Origin: Chryseobacterium defluvii
Lineage (GTDB): Bacteria > Bacteroidota > Bacteroidia > Flavobacteriales > Weeksellaceae
Reading direction: 5' to 3'
Length of the DNA stretch: 64,000 bases
Assembly (NCBI RefSeq): GCF_003634775.1
Contig: NZ_RBXB01000001.1
Span: forward strand, 62,001 to 126,000
Shown here piece after piece: positions 1 through 9,650 of the stretch (the first letter of the stretch is position 1; every line of letters starts with the position of its first letter). The position numbers and the translations under genes were made by a program. The notes beneath the pieces were generated by a model. That model had not been told where the DNA came from. It saw only the letters and a list, made by a program, of their open reading frames with translations, and did no database searches.

Positions 1-455
1 TCCACATTGTTTTCCTGAATAAGCTTTTCCATTTTTTCAGGATGGCTGATGTATCCGTCGATATTATCGGTAGGTTCTTCATCCAAGGAATAGCATCCGA
101 AACTCAGATACTTATTGTTAACAAGGTTTTCGCTTGTATATTTTAGAATGTTGCCAAAATGCAGGCATTCAGGGTTTTGTAATATGATTAAATCTCCTTT
201 GGAAGCTTTAAAACCCACATTAAAAGGAATACATGAGTTTTTGTACCACTTGTTCTTTTTTTTCAGACGGATTATTTTTAAGAACGGAAATTCACCAACA
301 AGATCTTCCAGTCTTTCTTCCTCATTGCTTGCATCATCTACAGCGATCAATTCAAGATCAAAATCATGATCTTTCAATTGCCGTTGAATGCTTTCAAGAG
401 TTTTGATAAATAATGCTTTACGGTTGTAATAAGCGGTTACTATTGAGATTTTCAT
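1..455 (-). CDS. Glycosyltransferase family 2, C-terminus cut by window edge
   Basis: The first 151 codons of a GT-A fold glycosyltransferase read leftwards out of the window. The start at 455 (ATG) opens directly into the typical beta-strand MKISIVTAYYNR, followed by the nucleotide-binding VDDAS motif near residue 43 and an N-x-G-x-x-x-S-x-G-D-x-I block near residues 84-96 where the metal-binding region sits. Family 2 enzymes transfer a sugar from a nucleotide sugar to a growing glycan on the cytoplasmic face of the inner membrane. It is the most downstream visible gene of a minus-strand glycosyltransferase run, 12 nt after the previous stop. Donor and acceptor cannot be told from sequence, and the acceptor-specificity half is outside the window. 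Confidence 0.85.
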   Translation of the reverse strand, partial: MKISIVTAYYNRKALFIKTLESIQRQLKDHDFDLELIAVDDASNEEERLEDLVGEFPFLKIIRLKKKNKWYKNSCIPFNVGFKASKGDLIILQNPECLHFGNILKYTSENLVNNKYLSFGCYSLDEEPTDNIDGYISHPEKMEKLIQENNV

Positions 456-467
456 GAATTACAGTTA

Positions 468-1304
468 TTAAAATTGGCGATAGATTTCGTTGAACTTTTT
501 GGGTTTAAAAAGCTTATAGGTCAGCTTTCTATACCAAACATTATAATATTTTTTTTTGTATAGGTTCCTATTAAGGATCATGTAGCTGATGTTGCTGAAA
601 TCAAACCCGTGCTTCTCATATAGCGGATAATGCTTTTGATAGATAAGAAGTCTGTTCTGTGCTATTTTCTCTTCCTGTTGAGTGCTTACATTGGTAAGAG
701 AGTTATCATGATGTCTGATTCTGTAAAAAAATAAATACTCAGGAATTCTGTATACTTTACCTCCATTTTCTATGATTGAAATCCATAGATCCCAGTCTTC
801 AAAATACGTTAAGTTTTCGTCGAAACCATTGGCTTTGATAAAGTCTTCTTTATAGAGTAACGCGGAAATAGGAATGCAATTGGCAAAAAGAAAATCTTTG
901 ATTTCAAAATCGGGTAAAAACCATTCTGTGTTTTCTTTTTCAAAATATTGGCCTTTGGTGTAGCAAACCCTTATTTCAGGATTGGAAGTTAATACACTAT
1001 ATGTTTTTTCCAGGAATTCAGGAGCAATTTTATCATCACAATCCACAAACAGGATGTATTGGCCTTGTGCAATTTCAACTCCTTTATTTCTTGCCACTGA
1101 TTGGCCTTTATTTTCCTGATGGTATACAATAAGATCAGGATATTTATTTGCTTTTAGGTGGTCCAGGAACTCTTCCGGCGATCCGTCATTAATTACAATA
1201 ACCTCAATATTCTTGAAGGTTTGACCATATATACTGTCAAGACATTCTTCAATATAGTCTTCCCCTTTATAATACGGTACAATTACAGAAACCAAATCGC
1301 TCAT
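468..1304 (-). CDS. Glycosyltransferase family 2
   Basis: A 278-residue inverting GT2 enzyme. It begins with SVIVPYYKGEDY, has the NDGS nucleotide-binding motif at residues 39-42, a DCDD metal-binding (DxD-type) motif at 88-91 and an ED pair at 169-170 in the position of the catalytic base. There is no transmembrane segment, so it is expected to act as a soluble or membrane-associated cytosolic enzyme in surface-polysaccharide or O-antigen assembly. The C-terminal 60 residues are rich in Tyr, Lys and Arg, as is common for membrane-surface binding. It lies 22 nt downstream of the next glycosyltransferase in the same direction. The linkage it forms is unknown. Confidence 0.88.
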   Translation of the reverse strand: MSDLVSVIVPYYKGEDYIEECLDSIYGQTFKNIEVIVINDGSPEEFLDHLKANKYPDLIVYHQENKGQSVARNKGVEIAQGQYILFVDCDDKIAPEFLEKTYSVLTSNPEIRVCYTKGQYFEKENTEWFLPDFEIKDFLFANCIPISALLYKEDFIKANGFDENLTYFEDWDLWISIIENGGKVYRIPEYLFFYRIRHHDNSLTNVSTQQEEKIAQNRLLIYQKHYPLYEKHGFDFSNISYMILNRNLYKKKYYNVWYRKLTYKLFKPKKFNEIYRQF

Positions 1305-1326
1305 AGTGTTTATATATCAGTTGAGG

Positions 1327-2304
1327 TTATTTAATAATCTCTTTAATCCAGCTGCTAAAACTATATTGTTGTATAATTTCTTCAGGTAACGGATGATAAG
1401 GAGTTTTTAAAAACTGCTCAATATTTTTATAATTATCATTTTCTACGACAAATATATTGTCAGAATGGTAAAAGTCATAATTTTTTACCATAATATTATC
1501 TGTAATCACTTTTTTACCATAATACATTCCTTCAAAAAAACGGATAGATAGTCCGTCATGCAGCGGGTCAACAAAGTCTAAAAGGACATCGGAGTTTTTG
1601 ACCCGCTCAAGATTTTCCTTAAATGTGATCCTGTCTGAAATATATTTGATCTTAGGATTTTTTCGTTCAGGTTCCTGAAAATATTGAATAAAAATATTGA
1701 GGTCAACCGGAAAAGCGGAAACCTCTTCAATGAATTTGTCAATCTTTTCCTCACGGCTTTTCCAGTATAGCCCAACAAAATAAAGTACGGGTTTTTTTGT
1801 GTTGTATTCTTTATGATAAGGCGGAAGGTGATCGAAATAAAAATTGGTAATGGAATGTATATTGTGCTCTGACTCTACCTTTTCAAAACAAAAGAAGGTA
1901 TCAAAAAGCCCAAAATAGTTTTTAATTTCCGGAAATTTTTCAATACCGTCCCACTGATAGGCGATCAGTTTTTTGGTTCTCTTTTTTAGATTCTGAACAA
2001 AAGGAATAGGGAAATTATCAGGACGAATTACTAAAATATAATCCAGTTCTCCTTCAATTTCGGAAAGATTTTTATTGAGCTCATCAAGTTGGTGTTTATT
2101 GATGAGGCTTTGTTTGTATCCCTTGTTTCGGAGAATATTTTTAATGAAAAAATTCTGAATGTTTTCAGCACCTTTATATCTGAACCGGCAAACCTTATCT
2201 GTGATCAGATAGGTCTCAAAGCCCACTTTCTCCAGATTATCTAAAAATAACCGGGGAAAATCCGAATAATCGGGCATTACTAAAAGAAACCTTTCTTTTT
2301 TCAC
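1327..2304 (-). CDS. CgeB-like (GT-B type) glycosyltransferase, GTG start
   Basis: A 325-residue protein whose C-terminal half has the Glyco_trans_1_2-type block: VLLDFVDPLHDGLSIRFFEG, then GKKVITDN and KNYDFYHSDN, which is the sugar-nucleotide end of a GT-B fold. The best start is GTG at 2304, four bases after the previous stop, because the only nearby ATG (2277) would cut off the first beta-strand (FLLVMPDYSDF). It is clearly paralogous to the gene at 4545-5522 (shared FE.M...KKI/VTDN...KNYDFY.. block), with a quite different N-terminal half, which suggests the same donor chemistry on different acceptors. Role in envelope glycan assembly is inferred from the neighbours. Confidence 0.75.
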   Translation of the reverse strand: MKKERFLLVMPDYSDFPRLFLDNLEKVGFETYLITDKVCRFRYKGAENIQNFFIKNILRNKGYKQSLINKHQLDELNKNLSEIEGELDYILVIRPDNFPIPFVQNLKKRTKKLIAYQWDGIEKFPEIKNYFGLFDTFFCFEKVESEHNIHSITNFYFDHLPPYHKEYNTKKPVLYFVGLYWKSREEKIDKFIEEVSAFPVDLNIFIQYFQEPERKNPKIKYISDRITFKENLERVKNSDVLLDFVDPLHDGLSIRFFEGMYYGKKVITDNIMVKNYDFYHSDNIFVVENDNYKNIEQFLKTPYHPLPEEIIQQYSFSSWIKEIIK

Positions 2305-2308
2305 TGTT

Positions 2309-3349
2309 TTACTTATTAAAAAGACTGAATATTACAATTTTATAATGTTTTCTAAGGCTGTTTACCGGATTATTGAAATATTCTTTTCTGATAGTATCCG
2401 CATCCTTTAAACTTACATTATTCAAAAACCTGAAATATTTTTTTTCAATATTTTTCAGGTCAATATTATCTTTAAATTCAGGATTCACCTCTCTGAACGT
2501 TTTTTCCATTTGTTGAAGCGCTTCAGGGGAATAATTGCCGTGATGTTTGAAATTCCCGATGATGATTTTCTTCAGATATGCAAGATAATAAGCGGTAATG
2601 CTTCGTTCAGGATATTTCAGATAATACTTTTCATAGATGGTTTTGATCACGCTCAGATAACCCAAAAGGTTTTTATCACTGTTTTTCTTTGTGATAGATT
2701 GTGCATTATCTACCGTATAATGATAAGTTACCTCGGGCATGAAGATCACATTTTTAGCATTAAACATGGTTTCAAAGAACCACAGCTCATCTTCATGATA
2801 AATTCCGCTTAAAAATTTCAAATTATTTTTTCTCAGGAATTCTGTTCTGTATAATTTATTCTGAGCAATCGGGCTTAAACCTTCCGTAATATTTTTGAGC
2901 AGAACTTCTGAATGAGCATTCTCAAACTGTTGTTGTTCTTTTGGATGTGGGAGAAAAGAAACAATTTTTTTCTCTTCCCATGCAAAAGTGGCGGTTTTTC
3001 CAATGATAATATCTTCCTTCCCGGTGTAGGCGGAAACCAGAGATTCTATAGCATGTGAAGGAAGCAGGTCATCACTATCACAAAAGTAGATGAAATCACC
3101 GGTCGCTTTTTCCAGACCAAAATTTCTCGTGTCGGAAAGACCCTTGTTTTCTTGGCTGTAAATATGGAATCGCGGATCTGTAAAGCTGTTGACGATCTCT
3201 AAAGTATTATCCGTACTTCCATCATTAATAATAATGCATTCAATGCTGGAATAGGTTTGATTTTGAATGCTTTCAAGCACCTCTTTCACATAATGAGAGG
3301 CATTGTAACACGGGACGATAATGCTTACTAAAAAATGAGAGGTATTCAT
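2309..3349 (-). CDS. Glycosyltransferase family 2
   Basis: A 346-residue GT2 enzyme opening with VSIIVPCYNASHYV, NDGST at residues 42-46 and the metal-binding DSDD at 91-94; an HEDELWF motif in the middle supplies the probable catalytic base. The C-terminal 120 residues are charged and Lys/Tyr-rich with no clear membrane span. It is 5 nt upstream of the CgeB-like gene and 5 nt downstream of the GT4 gene, so it is surely part of the same transcript. It resembles enzymes that add hexoses or aminosugars to capsular or O-antigen repeats, but no specific substrate can be assigned. Confidence 0.88.
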   Translation of the reverse strand: MNTSHFLVSIIVPCYNASHYVKEVLESIQNQTYSSIECIIINDGSTDNTLEIVNSFTDPRFHIYSQENKGLSDTRNFGLEKATGDFIYFCDSDDLLPSHAIESLVSAYTGKEDIIIGKTATFAWEEKKIVSFLPHPKEQQQFENAHSEVLLKNITEGLSPIAQNKLYRTEFLRKNNLKFLSGIYHEDELWFFETMFNAKNVIFMPEVTYHYTVDNAQSITKKNSDKNLLGYLSVIKTIYEKYYLKYPERSITAYYLAYLKKIIIGNFKHHGNYSPEALQQMEKTFREVNPEFKDNIDLKNIEKKYFRFLNNVSLKDADTIRKEYFNNPVNSLRKHYKIVIFSLFNK

Positions 3350-3353
3350 AAGG

Positions 3354-4541
3354 TTAAATATCTTTAAGTGTAGCGCTTACTTCTTCTATGGAAAATGGCT
3401 TTAAACTGTCGATAGAATGTTGGCTTAATGTATTCCAAAGTGTTTCGTCATTGTTAAGGCGTATAATAGCTTCGGCAAAAGCATCTTTATCATTGGCAAT
3501 CAGAACGTTTTTATCATTTGTTAATTGCATTCCTTCTGCTCCGATATCCGTAGTAATAACGGGTAAAAAATATTCGAAAGCCTGTCCGATCTTTCCTTTT
3601 ACTCCGGCTCCAAACCTCAATGGCGCAACCATCATTTTTGAAGTCTTGAAAAGCTCTTCAATACTTTCTACAAATCCTAAAAATTTAAATTTCGGGAATT
3701 GTTTGAGATCTAGCTTATCTGCAACATTGCCAATAACGCTCACTTCCAGTCCCGGATTGGTTTTCCAGACAATAGGCATAATGTTTTCGTAGAGATATCT
3801 TACAGCATCAATATTAGGCTCGTGAATGGAACCGATGAAAATGATTCCTTTACTTTCATGGAACGGCTTCCTTTCCGAAATATCAATTTTCGGGTAGTGG
3901 ATATTGGAAATCGTAATAATTTTATTGCGGTCTGCATATTGGCTCATCACTTCCTTTTCCTTATCCGAGATGGCAATGATATAGTTGAGCTGAGGTGCTA
4001 CAACAGTTTCCAGATAGAAGAAATGCTTATATTTTTTCTTCAGTGAAATTCTTGAAGGCTCTATTTCAATGGCTCTTTTATATCGTAAAAAATGAATATC
4101 CACCATGTCATACATAAACTTGGTGTCAGGCAATATATTCTTCAGTTTCTTATAAAATAAATTCAGGGCAAGAGGGCCGTTAAACCACACATAATCAATA
4201 GTTTTTAATATTGGTAAAAGCTCATAAACAGTTTTATACCTGTTATTTTCCACAAATACAATCACACCATGGCTCTGATAAAACTTCACGTAGGAATCAT
4301 CTTCAAAAACATGAGGAGCAAAAAGGATACAGTTATATCCCAGTTGCTTATAAATCAAAATGATTTCTTTCAATCTGTTCGATCCGGAATCTTTATCATG
4401 CGTAGGAAAATCCCTTGAAACAAATACAATTGTTTTTCGGGAAGGATCCCATAACTCTACATTCACAACATCCTGGGTTTGCAGAACTTTGAGCTTTTCT
4501 TTCCTTTTAAAATATTTCTTTATCTTTTTTAAAATTCCCAT
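3354..4541 (-). CDS. Glycosyltransferase family 4 (GT-B)
   Basis: A 395-residue retaining GT-B enzyme. After a basic N-terminus of about 20 residues it has a Rossmann-like N-domain, then the C-domain with GIIFIGSIHEPNIDA, a long FKFLGFVESIEELFKTSKMM stretch and the APLRFGAGVKGKIGQAFEY block ending in the conserved Glu, the region that binds the nucleotide sugar in GT4 enzymes. It is cytosolic, possibly membrane-anchored by the basic start. The start ATG at 4541 lies 3 nt after the upstream gene. Its place between GT2 and CgeB-like genes fits stepwise assembly of one cell-surface glycan. Confidence 0.88.
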   Translation of the reverse strand: MGILKKIKKYFKRKEKLKVLQTQDVVNVELWDPSRKTIVFVSRDFPTHDKDSGSNRLKEIILIYKQLGYNCILFAPHVFEDDSYVKFYQSHGVIVFVENNRYKTVYELLPILKTIDYVWFNGPLALNLFYKKLKNILPDTKFMYDMVDIHFLRYKRAIEIEPSRISLKKKYKHFFYLETVVAPQLNYIIAISDKEKEVMSQYADRNKIITISNIHYPKIDISERKPFHESKGIIFIGSIHEPNIDAVRYLYENIMPIVWKTNPGLEVSVIGNVADKLDLKQFPKFKFLGFVESIEELFKTSKMMVAPLRFGAGVKGKIGQAFEYFLPVITTDIGAEGMQLTNDKNVLIANDKDAFAEAIIRLNNDETLWNTLSQHSIDSLKPFSIEEVSATLKDI

Positions 4542-4544
4542 CGT

Positions 4545-5522
4545 TTAGTTGTTATGTAATTCGAAAACCTTGTCTGTCCAGTTGTCGAGAGTGTATTTGT
4601 GATAAATATTATCAGGAACCTTTTCATAAGGTTGCAGGAAAAAATCTTTACTGATGTTGCTTAAATCTTTATCCAGAACCAAAATATTATTGGGATTGTA
4701 GAAATCGTAGTTTTTAATTTCCTGGTTATCTGTAACGATTTTCTTTTCCATGGCCATTGCTTCAAAAACCCTGAAGCTAAGACCGGTTTGCCCGCTTCTC
4801 ATAAGGTCTAGCAATGCTCTTGTGTTTTTGTACATCTCAGCAACAGTCGCAGTAGGAATTGGTTTTCTCCTTAGAACCGTGAAGTTTTTAAGACTGTTTT
4901 TTCCTGTTTTTATCTGCTCTTTCCATGCCTTTTTCCCCACAATCACAAAACCATAGGCAATGCCTTTTTCCTGTAATATTTTGGCTAAAGGTAATAATAT
5001 CTTATTTCTTCCTTTATCAAAAGAAGTAATATAGTATAAGTCCATTACAGGATGTTGTTTTTCCTGTGGAATATATTCTAAATAATTATAGTTGGTCAGT
5101 CTTTCGAAGCCATGTTTTTTAATGTCCTTATCGTCGAAGGAGAAGACTTTATCAAAAAGATGGAGCTTATCTTCCACAGGAAACCGTTCAAGATTATCAT
5201 AAAGATAAGTGATCATCCTATCTGTATAAGCTTTTATTTTTTCCAGCGTGGAAAGATCGAAAGTATCCGGATTTAGAACCAGAATCTGATCCTGATGTCC
5301 CATTGTTGCCAAAGAATCCAGTACATATTGCTGTCGTTTTTCTTTTTTAAGATTTTTCTTTAAAAAGACCTTGCTGAACGCATTAACCACTTTTTCCGTA
5401 AAATTGGCATGTGTTATGGCACCGATTTTAATATGATATGCATGAACACCTTTACGGCGTAAAACGTCTACAATATGTTGATCATAGCCCCAGAAGTCAA
5501 AACTGATGACACAAATTTTCAT
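4545..5522 (-). CDS. CgeB-like (GT-B type) glycosyltransferase
   Basis: A 325-residue paralogue of the gene at 1327-2304. The C-terminal block LLDLMRSGQTGLSFRVFEA, then KKIVTDN, KNYDFYNPNN lines up with the paralogue almost position by position and matches the Glyco_trans_1_2 family seen in CgeB and LPS-type transferases. The N-terminus starts MKICVISFDFWGYDQHIVDVL, a typical GT-B first strand. Its ATG overlaps the stop of the upstream gene by 4 nt (ATGA), so the two are translationally coupled. Both the identical length and interleaved position of the two paralogues point to an old duplication followed by specialisation. Confidence 0.76.
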   Translation of the reverse strand: MKICVISFDFWGYDQHIVDVLRRKGVHAYHIKIGAITHANFTEKVVNAFSKVFLKKNLKKEKRQQYVLDSLATMGHQDQILVLNPDTFDLSTLEKIKAYTDRMITYLYDNLERFPVEDKLHLFDKVFSFDDKDIKKHGFERLTNYNYLEYIPQEKQHPVMDLYYITSFDKGRNKILLPLAKILQEKGIAYGFVIVGKKAWKEQIKTGKNSLKNFTVLRRKPIPTATVAEMYKNTRALLDLMRSGQTGLSFRVFEAMAMEKKIVTDNQEIKNYDFYNPNNILVLDKDLSNISKDFFLQPYEKVPDNIYHKYTLDNWTDKVFELHNN

Positions 5523-6289
5523 CCAAATTCTTTTTGTTCGTTCTTTAGAGATTCATATGTTTCAAAAGCACTCAAAGATTGCAAGTAAGAGAGCTGAAAG
5601 CCTTCTTTGCCGTCTAAAATTCCCAATCGCATAATATACGCTTTAAAAAATTTGTAAGCCGTTTTGAAATATTGAGTTGAAGCACTGTACTTTTTCCCTT
5701 TGGATGCCAGCTCTAGTCCTTTCAACTTTCCGTAATGGAGCATTTTTTTCTTATAAGATCCATAATCCGTCACGGAAAAATGAAGAAGCTTATGTTTTAG
5801 CTCTCCGATTGTTCCATCTACCTGTAATGTTTCGTGAACTTTTCTCTCAGCAATATATCGGGCTGTTGATTTCCTGAAAAGCCTGAAGTTCTTATCCGTC
5901 TGTGTCCCTGAAAAATGGATGGGCTTGCCGGCAAAAAAGAATTTGCGGTAAAAATAATAAGCGTCTTTTTTATCGGGTTTGTTTAATTCTTCGATGATTT
6001 CTTTTTTCAGCTGTGGAGTGATTCTTTCATCACCATCTAAAAACAATACCCAGTCATTGGTAGCATAATCCAGTGCCAGATTTCTTTGAGAAGTAAAATC
6101 CTCAAATGTGTGCTGAACTACCTTTACTTTGGGAAAAGACCGGGCTATTTCTAATGTTTTATCGGTGCTGAATGAGTCAACAATGATGATTTCATCACAA
6201 AAGTCAAAACATTCGAGTACTTCCCGAATGTTTTTTTCTTCGTTATAGGTTATGATTAAGCCGCTTACTTTCTCAGTGAGTTGAGGCAT
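5519..6289 (-). CDS. Glycosyltransferase family 2, WaaE/KdtX-like
   Basis: A 256-residue GT2 enzyme of the LPS-core WaaE/KdtX subgroup: VSGLIITYNEEKNIREVL at the N-terminus, VDSFSTDKT near residue 38, the DGDE metal-binding motif near residue 85, and a conserved KVHETL segment near residue 150. Family members add a beta-linked glucose or related sugar to heptose/Kdo of the lipopolysaccharide core, acting on the cytoplasmic side of the inner membrane. It is the first glycosyltransferase after rocD, whose stop codon is 2 nt away, and it overlaps the next gene by 4 nt. The exact sugar is not deducible. Confidence 0.85.
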   Translation of the reverse strand: MPQLTEKVSGLIITYNEEKNIREVLECFDFCDEIIIVDSFSTDKTLEIARSFPKVKVVQHTFEDFTSQRNLALDYATNDWVLFLDGDERITPQLKKEIIEELNKPDKKDAYYFYRKFFFAGKPIHFSGTQTDKNFRLFRKSTARYIAERKVHETLQVDGTIGELKHKLLHFSVTDYGSYKKKMLHYGKLKGLELASKGKKYSASTQYFKTAYKFFKAYIMRLGILDGKEGFQLSYLQSLSAFETYESLKNEQKEFG

Positions 6290-6291
6290 AT

Positions 6292-7542
6292 TTACTTTTT
6301 GAAATCAGCAATGGTTTTTTCTATAATCCTTACACAGTCTATTAATTGTTCTTCGGTGATCACCAAAGGAGGTGCAAGTCTTATGATATTTCCATGAGTA
6401 GGTTTGGCAAGCAATCCGTTTTCTTTTAATTGTAAACAAAGATTCCATGCGGTAGAACTTTCGGGAGTGTCATTTATCAAAATGGCATTCAATAAACCTT
6501 TACCTCTTACTTTGGTAATAAGGTCGGTTCTTTCAATCACTTTTTCAATTTCAGTTCTGAATAGTTGACCCAATTGTTCAGCTCTTTCAGATAGATTTTC
6601 TTCAGAAACCACATCCAAAGCTGCCATGGCAACCGCACAAGCCAATGGATTTCCTCCGAATGTAGAACCGTGTTGCCCGGGTTTAATCACATGCATGATC
6701 TGATTGTTCGCTAAAACAGCAGAAACAGGATACATCCCGCCTGAAAGCGCTTTTCCTAAAATCAGAATGTCAGGTTGTACGTCTTCATGGTGACACGCAA
6801 TCAGTTTTCCGGTTCTTGCAATTCCGGTCTGCACTTCATCTGCAATGAAAAGGACATTATGCTTTTTACATAATTCTGAGGCGGCTTTAAGGAAACCTTC
6901 ATTTGGAACATATACTCCGGCTTCTCCTTGGATAGGCTCAACAAGAAATGCTGCAATATTCTGGGCGTCTTTTGTTAAGACGTCTTCTAAGGCGGCAAGA
7001 TCATTATAAGGAATTTTGATAAATCCGGGAGTAAAAGGCCCGTAATTGTTATTGGCATCCGGGTCATTCGAGAAAGAAACAATAGTAGTCGTTCTTCCAT
7101 GAAAGTTATTTTCACAAACAATGATCTTCGCTGCATTTTCTGCAATTCCTTTTACTTCATAGCTCCATTTTCTGGCTAACTTTACCGCCGTTTCCACAGC
7201 TTCCGCACCGGAATTCATGGGCAAGACTTTATCAAAACCGAAAAGAGAAGTGATTTTCTGTTCGTACTCTCCTAATTTTGAATTGTAAAACGCTCTTGAT
7301 GTTAAAGCTAATTTTTGAGCCTGACTAACCAGTGCTTCTACAATTTTAGGGTGAGAATGTCCTTGGTTAACAGCGGAATAAGCAGAAAGGAAATCATAAT
7401 ATTTCTTGCCTTCCACATCCCATACAAAAACACCTTCTCCACGGTCAAGAACTACCGGAAGGGGATGATAATTATGTGCTCCATGCTGGTCTTCAAGGTC
7501 AATAAAATATTGTGAATTTTTTGCTGTTTCTACTGTTGACAT
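6292..7542 (-). CDS. rocD: Ornithine--oxo-acid aminotransferase
   Basis: A 416-residue class III PLP aminotransferase that converts ornithine and 2-oxoglutarate to glutamate-5-semialdehyde and glutamate in the cytosol (arginine/proline interconversion). The N-terminal [17 protein letters not shown] segment is characteristic of RocD rather than ArgD. PLP residues are visible: SGAEA at 111-115, ADEVQTG with Asp235, and the Schiff-base lysine in ILGKALSGG (Lys264). Full length for the family. The downstream glycosyltransferase starts 2 nt after the stop, so transcription from rocD should run into the polysaccharide genes. A TAACTTTG box lies 19 nt before the start, without a good upstream element. 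Confidence 0.95.
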   Translation of the reverse strand: MSTVETAKNSQYFIDLEDQHGAHNYHPLPVVLDRGEGVFVWDVEGKKYYDFLSAYSAVNQGHSHPKIVEALVSQAQKLALTSRAFYNSKLGEYEQKITSLFGFDKVLPMNSGAEAVETAVKLARKWSYEVKGIAENAAKIIVCENNFHGRTTTIVSFSNDPDANNNYGPFTPGFIKIPYNDLAALEDVLTKDAQNIAAFLVEPIQGEAGVYVPNEGFLKAASELCKKHNVLFIADEVQTGIARTGKLIACHHEDVQPDILILGKALSGGMYPVSAVLANNQIMHVIKPGQHGSTFGGNPLACAVAMAALDVVSEENLSERAEQLGQLFRTEIEKVIERTDLITKVRGKGLLNAILINDTPESSTAWNLCLQLKENGLLAKPTHGNIIRLAPPLVITEEQLIDCVRIIEKTIADFKK

Positions 7543-7611
7543 ATATTCTTAGGTTTTTCACAAAGTTAATCATTTATTTTAAAGTTAAGAAGAGGCATAA
7601 CTCTGTACTAT

Positions 7612-8106
7612 TTAATCCGCCCAATATTCTTTTGTGAGAGAATGTCCTGCTTTTTTGAATGCATTTTGCAGGGCTTCGCCCAGTTCTTCATTGTTTTTTT
7701 CACTGGACATATAGAGATAAAACAGATTGCCTTTTGTGATTTGTTCTTTTGGGTCTGCTTCTGAATTAATGACTGTAGTAACCACGGAGTTTTCTTCTGC
7801 CTCTAAAATAATCTGTATGTCTTTGCCTATTTTCCGGAGCTTATCAAGCGGTACTTCCTGCCTGATGAATTGGGTGCCGGTAACATAAGGACTTTGTATT
7901 TTGATTTCAAAGGCCAGCTTTTTCTCATTATCAATAGAAAATTCTTTAATGATGCTGATCGTATCACCGTTAAAAAGTCGTGACTTAAACTGGTTTTTTA
8001 TTTCCTTTTCTAGTTCCCGGTTTAATATATTAAGTATTTTCTTTTCCTGTGCGAAATGTAAATTCCAGGTTCCAAACATTAGAAGTAATAATACAATCGG
8101 TTTCAT
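7612..8106 (-). CDS. Secreted hypothetical protein
   Basis: A 164-residue protein with a clean Sec signal peptide (MKPIVLLLLMFGTWNLHFAQ, cleavage after the A-Q region near residue 20), so it is predicted to be periplasmic or secreted. The mature part is charged and mixed alpha/beta, with no cysteine, no lipobox and no motif I recognise. It stands alone: 70 bp separate it from rocD and more than 180 bp from accC. I cannot assign a function. Similar small exported proteins of unknown role are common in flavobacteria. Confidence 0.7.
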   Translation of the reverse strand: MKPIVLLLLMFGTWNLHFAQEKKILNILNRELEKEIKNQFKSRLFNGDTISIIKEFSIDNEKKLAFEIKIQSPYVTGTQFIRQEVPLDKLRKIGKDIQIILEAEENSVVTTVINSEADPKEQITKGNLFYLYMSSEKNNEELGEALQNAFKKAGHSLTKEYWAD

Positions 8107-8245
8107 GGCTGGGAGGTTTAGTTTTTATAAAGATATATTTCAAACGTATTTCCGGATAACTTTAGTTTATAGCATGGTTATTTTATGAAAAATTTAAATT
8201 TTCGACCATAAAGTTTTTGTGTGCAATTGTGATTGAGATAAAATA

Positions 8246-8272
8246 AAAACCGCCTCTGAAAGAGGCAGTTTT
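8246..8272 (-). terminator. Rho-independent terminator of accC
   Basis: Hairpin with stem gcctct/agaggc, loop gaa and flanking aaaa/tttt arms, placed 19 bp after the accC stop codon and read on the minus strand into a T-rich tract. Confidence 0.75.
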
Positions 8273-8290
8273 CATAATATGTTGATCATT

Positions 8291-9643
8291 TTAATGATCG
8301 TATTTTTTATCCATTACGAAGCTTTCCATGAATTTCGTAGTGTAGTTTCCTGAAAGATAATCTTCATTATCCATCAGTTGTCTATGGAAAGGAATTGTAG
8401 TTTTTACTCCTTCAATATAGAACTCTTCCAATGCACGTCTCATTTTTGCGATAGCTTCTTCACGAGTTTGAGCTGTCGTGATAAGTTTAGCAATCATTGA
8501 GTCGTAGTTAGAAGGAATGGTATATCCAGAATAAACGTGAGTATCTACTCTGATTCCGTGTCCGCCAGGAATATTCAATCCTGTGATTTTCCCCGGAGAC
8601 GGTCTGAAATCATTATAAGGGTCCTCAGCGTTGATTCTACACTCGATAGAATGTAACTTCGGGTAATAATTGATGCCTGAAATTGGAGTTCCTGCGGCAA
8701 GAAGGATTTGTTCTCTGATCAGGTCATAATCTATTACCTGTTCAGTAATAGGGTGCTCTACCTGGATTCTTGTATTCATCTCCATGAAATAGAAATTTCT
8801 ATGTTTGTCTACTAAGAATTCGATAGTTCCTACTCCCTCGTAACCGATAAATTCAGCTGCCTTTACAGCCGCTTCACCCATTTTTTCACGAAGCTCATCC
8901 GTCATGAATGGGGAAGGAGTTTCTTCGGTTAACTTCTGGTTTCTTCTTTGTACTGAACAGTCTCTTTCAGAAAGGTGGCAAGCTTTACCAAACTGGTCTC
9001 CTGCAACCTGGATTTCAATATGTCTTGGCTCTTCGATCAGTTTTTCCATATACATACCTCCGTTTCCGAAGGCAGCAACAGCTTCCTGAATAGCAGATTC
9101 CCAGTGGTCTTTAAGGTCTTCAGCTTTCCAAACGGCTCTCATTCCTTTTCCACCACCACCTGCAGTAGCTTTGATCATTACCGGATAACCGATTTCTTCA
9201 GCTGTTTTAGCAGCCACTTCGTAAGATTCGATCAAACCGTCAGAACCTGGTACACATGGAACACCTGCTGCTTTCATAGTAGCTTTGGCATTCGCTTTAT
9301 CTCCCATTTTCTCAATTTGCTCAGGAGTAGCCCCAATAAACTTAATGTTGTTTTTCTGGCAGATTCTTGAAAAGTTGGCATTTTCAGATAAGAATCCGTA
9401 ACCCGGGTGAATGGCATCAGCGTTGGTAATCTCAGCTGCAGCAATAATGTTAGGGATTTTAAGGTATGAGTCCTTGCTCATAGCCGGACCAATACATACC
9501 GCTTCATCAGCAAATCTTACGTGAAGACTGTCTTTATCAGCAGTAGAATATACCGCTACGGTTTTGATCCCCATTTCTTTGCAAGTACGAAGAATACGCA
9601 TTGCAATTTCGCCACGATTGGCTATTAATATTTTTTTGAACAT
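8291..9643 (-). CDS. accC: Acetyl-CoA carboxylase, biotin carboxylase subunit
   Basis: A 450-residue ATP-grasp enzyme that carboxylates biotin on AccB using bicarbonate and ATP, the first half-reaction of malonyl-CoA synthesis. It starts [17 protein letters not shown], has the glycine-rich ATP loop [11 protein letters not shown] near residue 160, [12 protein letters not shown] near residue 230, and [16 protein letters not shown] near 290 with the Glu/Asn/Arg active-site set. Full length. It follows accB by 93 bp of AT-rich heptamer repeats and is presumably co-transcribed with it. The carboxyltransferase subunits are not in the window. Confidence 0.97.
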   Translation of the reverse strand: MFKKILIANRGEIAMRILRTCKEMGIKTVAVYSTADKDSLHVRFADEAVCIGPAMSKDSYLKIPNIIAAAEITNADAIHPGYGFLSENANFSRICQKNNIKFIGATPEQIEKMGDKANAKATMKAAGVPCVPGSDGLIESYEVAAKTAEEIGYPVMIKATAGGGGKGMRAVWKAEDLKDHWESAIQEAVAAFGNGGMYMEKLIEEPRHIEIQVAGDQFGKACHLSERDCSVQRRNQKLTEETPSPFMTDELREKMGEAAVKAAEFIGYEGVGTIEFLVDKHRNFYFMEMNTRIQVEHPITEQVIDYDLIREQILLAAGTPISGINYYPKLHSIECRINAEDPYNDFRPSPGKITGLNIPGGHGIRVDTHVYSGYTIPSNYDSMIAKLITTAQTREEAIAKMRRALEEFYIEGVKTTIPFHRQLMDNEDYLSGNYTTKFMESFVMDKKYDH

Positions 9644-9650
9644 CTCTCCG

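Noticed and set aside
8975..9370. 131-codon plus-strand frame opposite accC
   Set aside because: Antisense of a well-conserved enzyme, Ser/Phe-rich as expected for a shadow.
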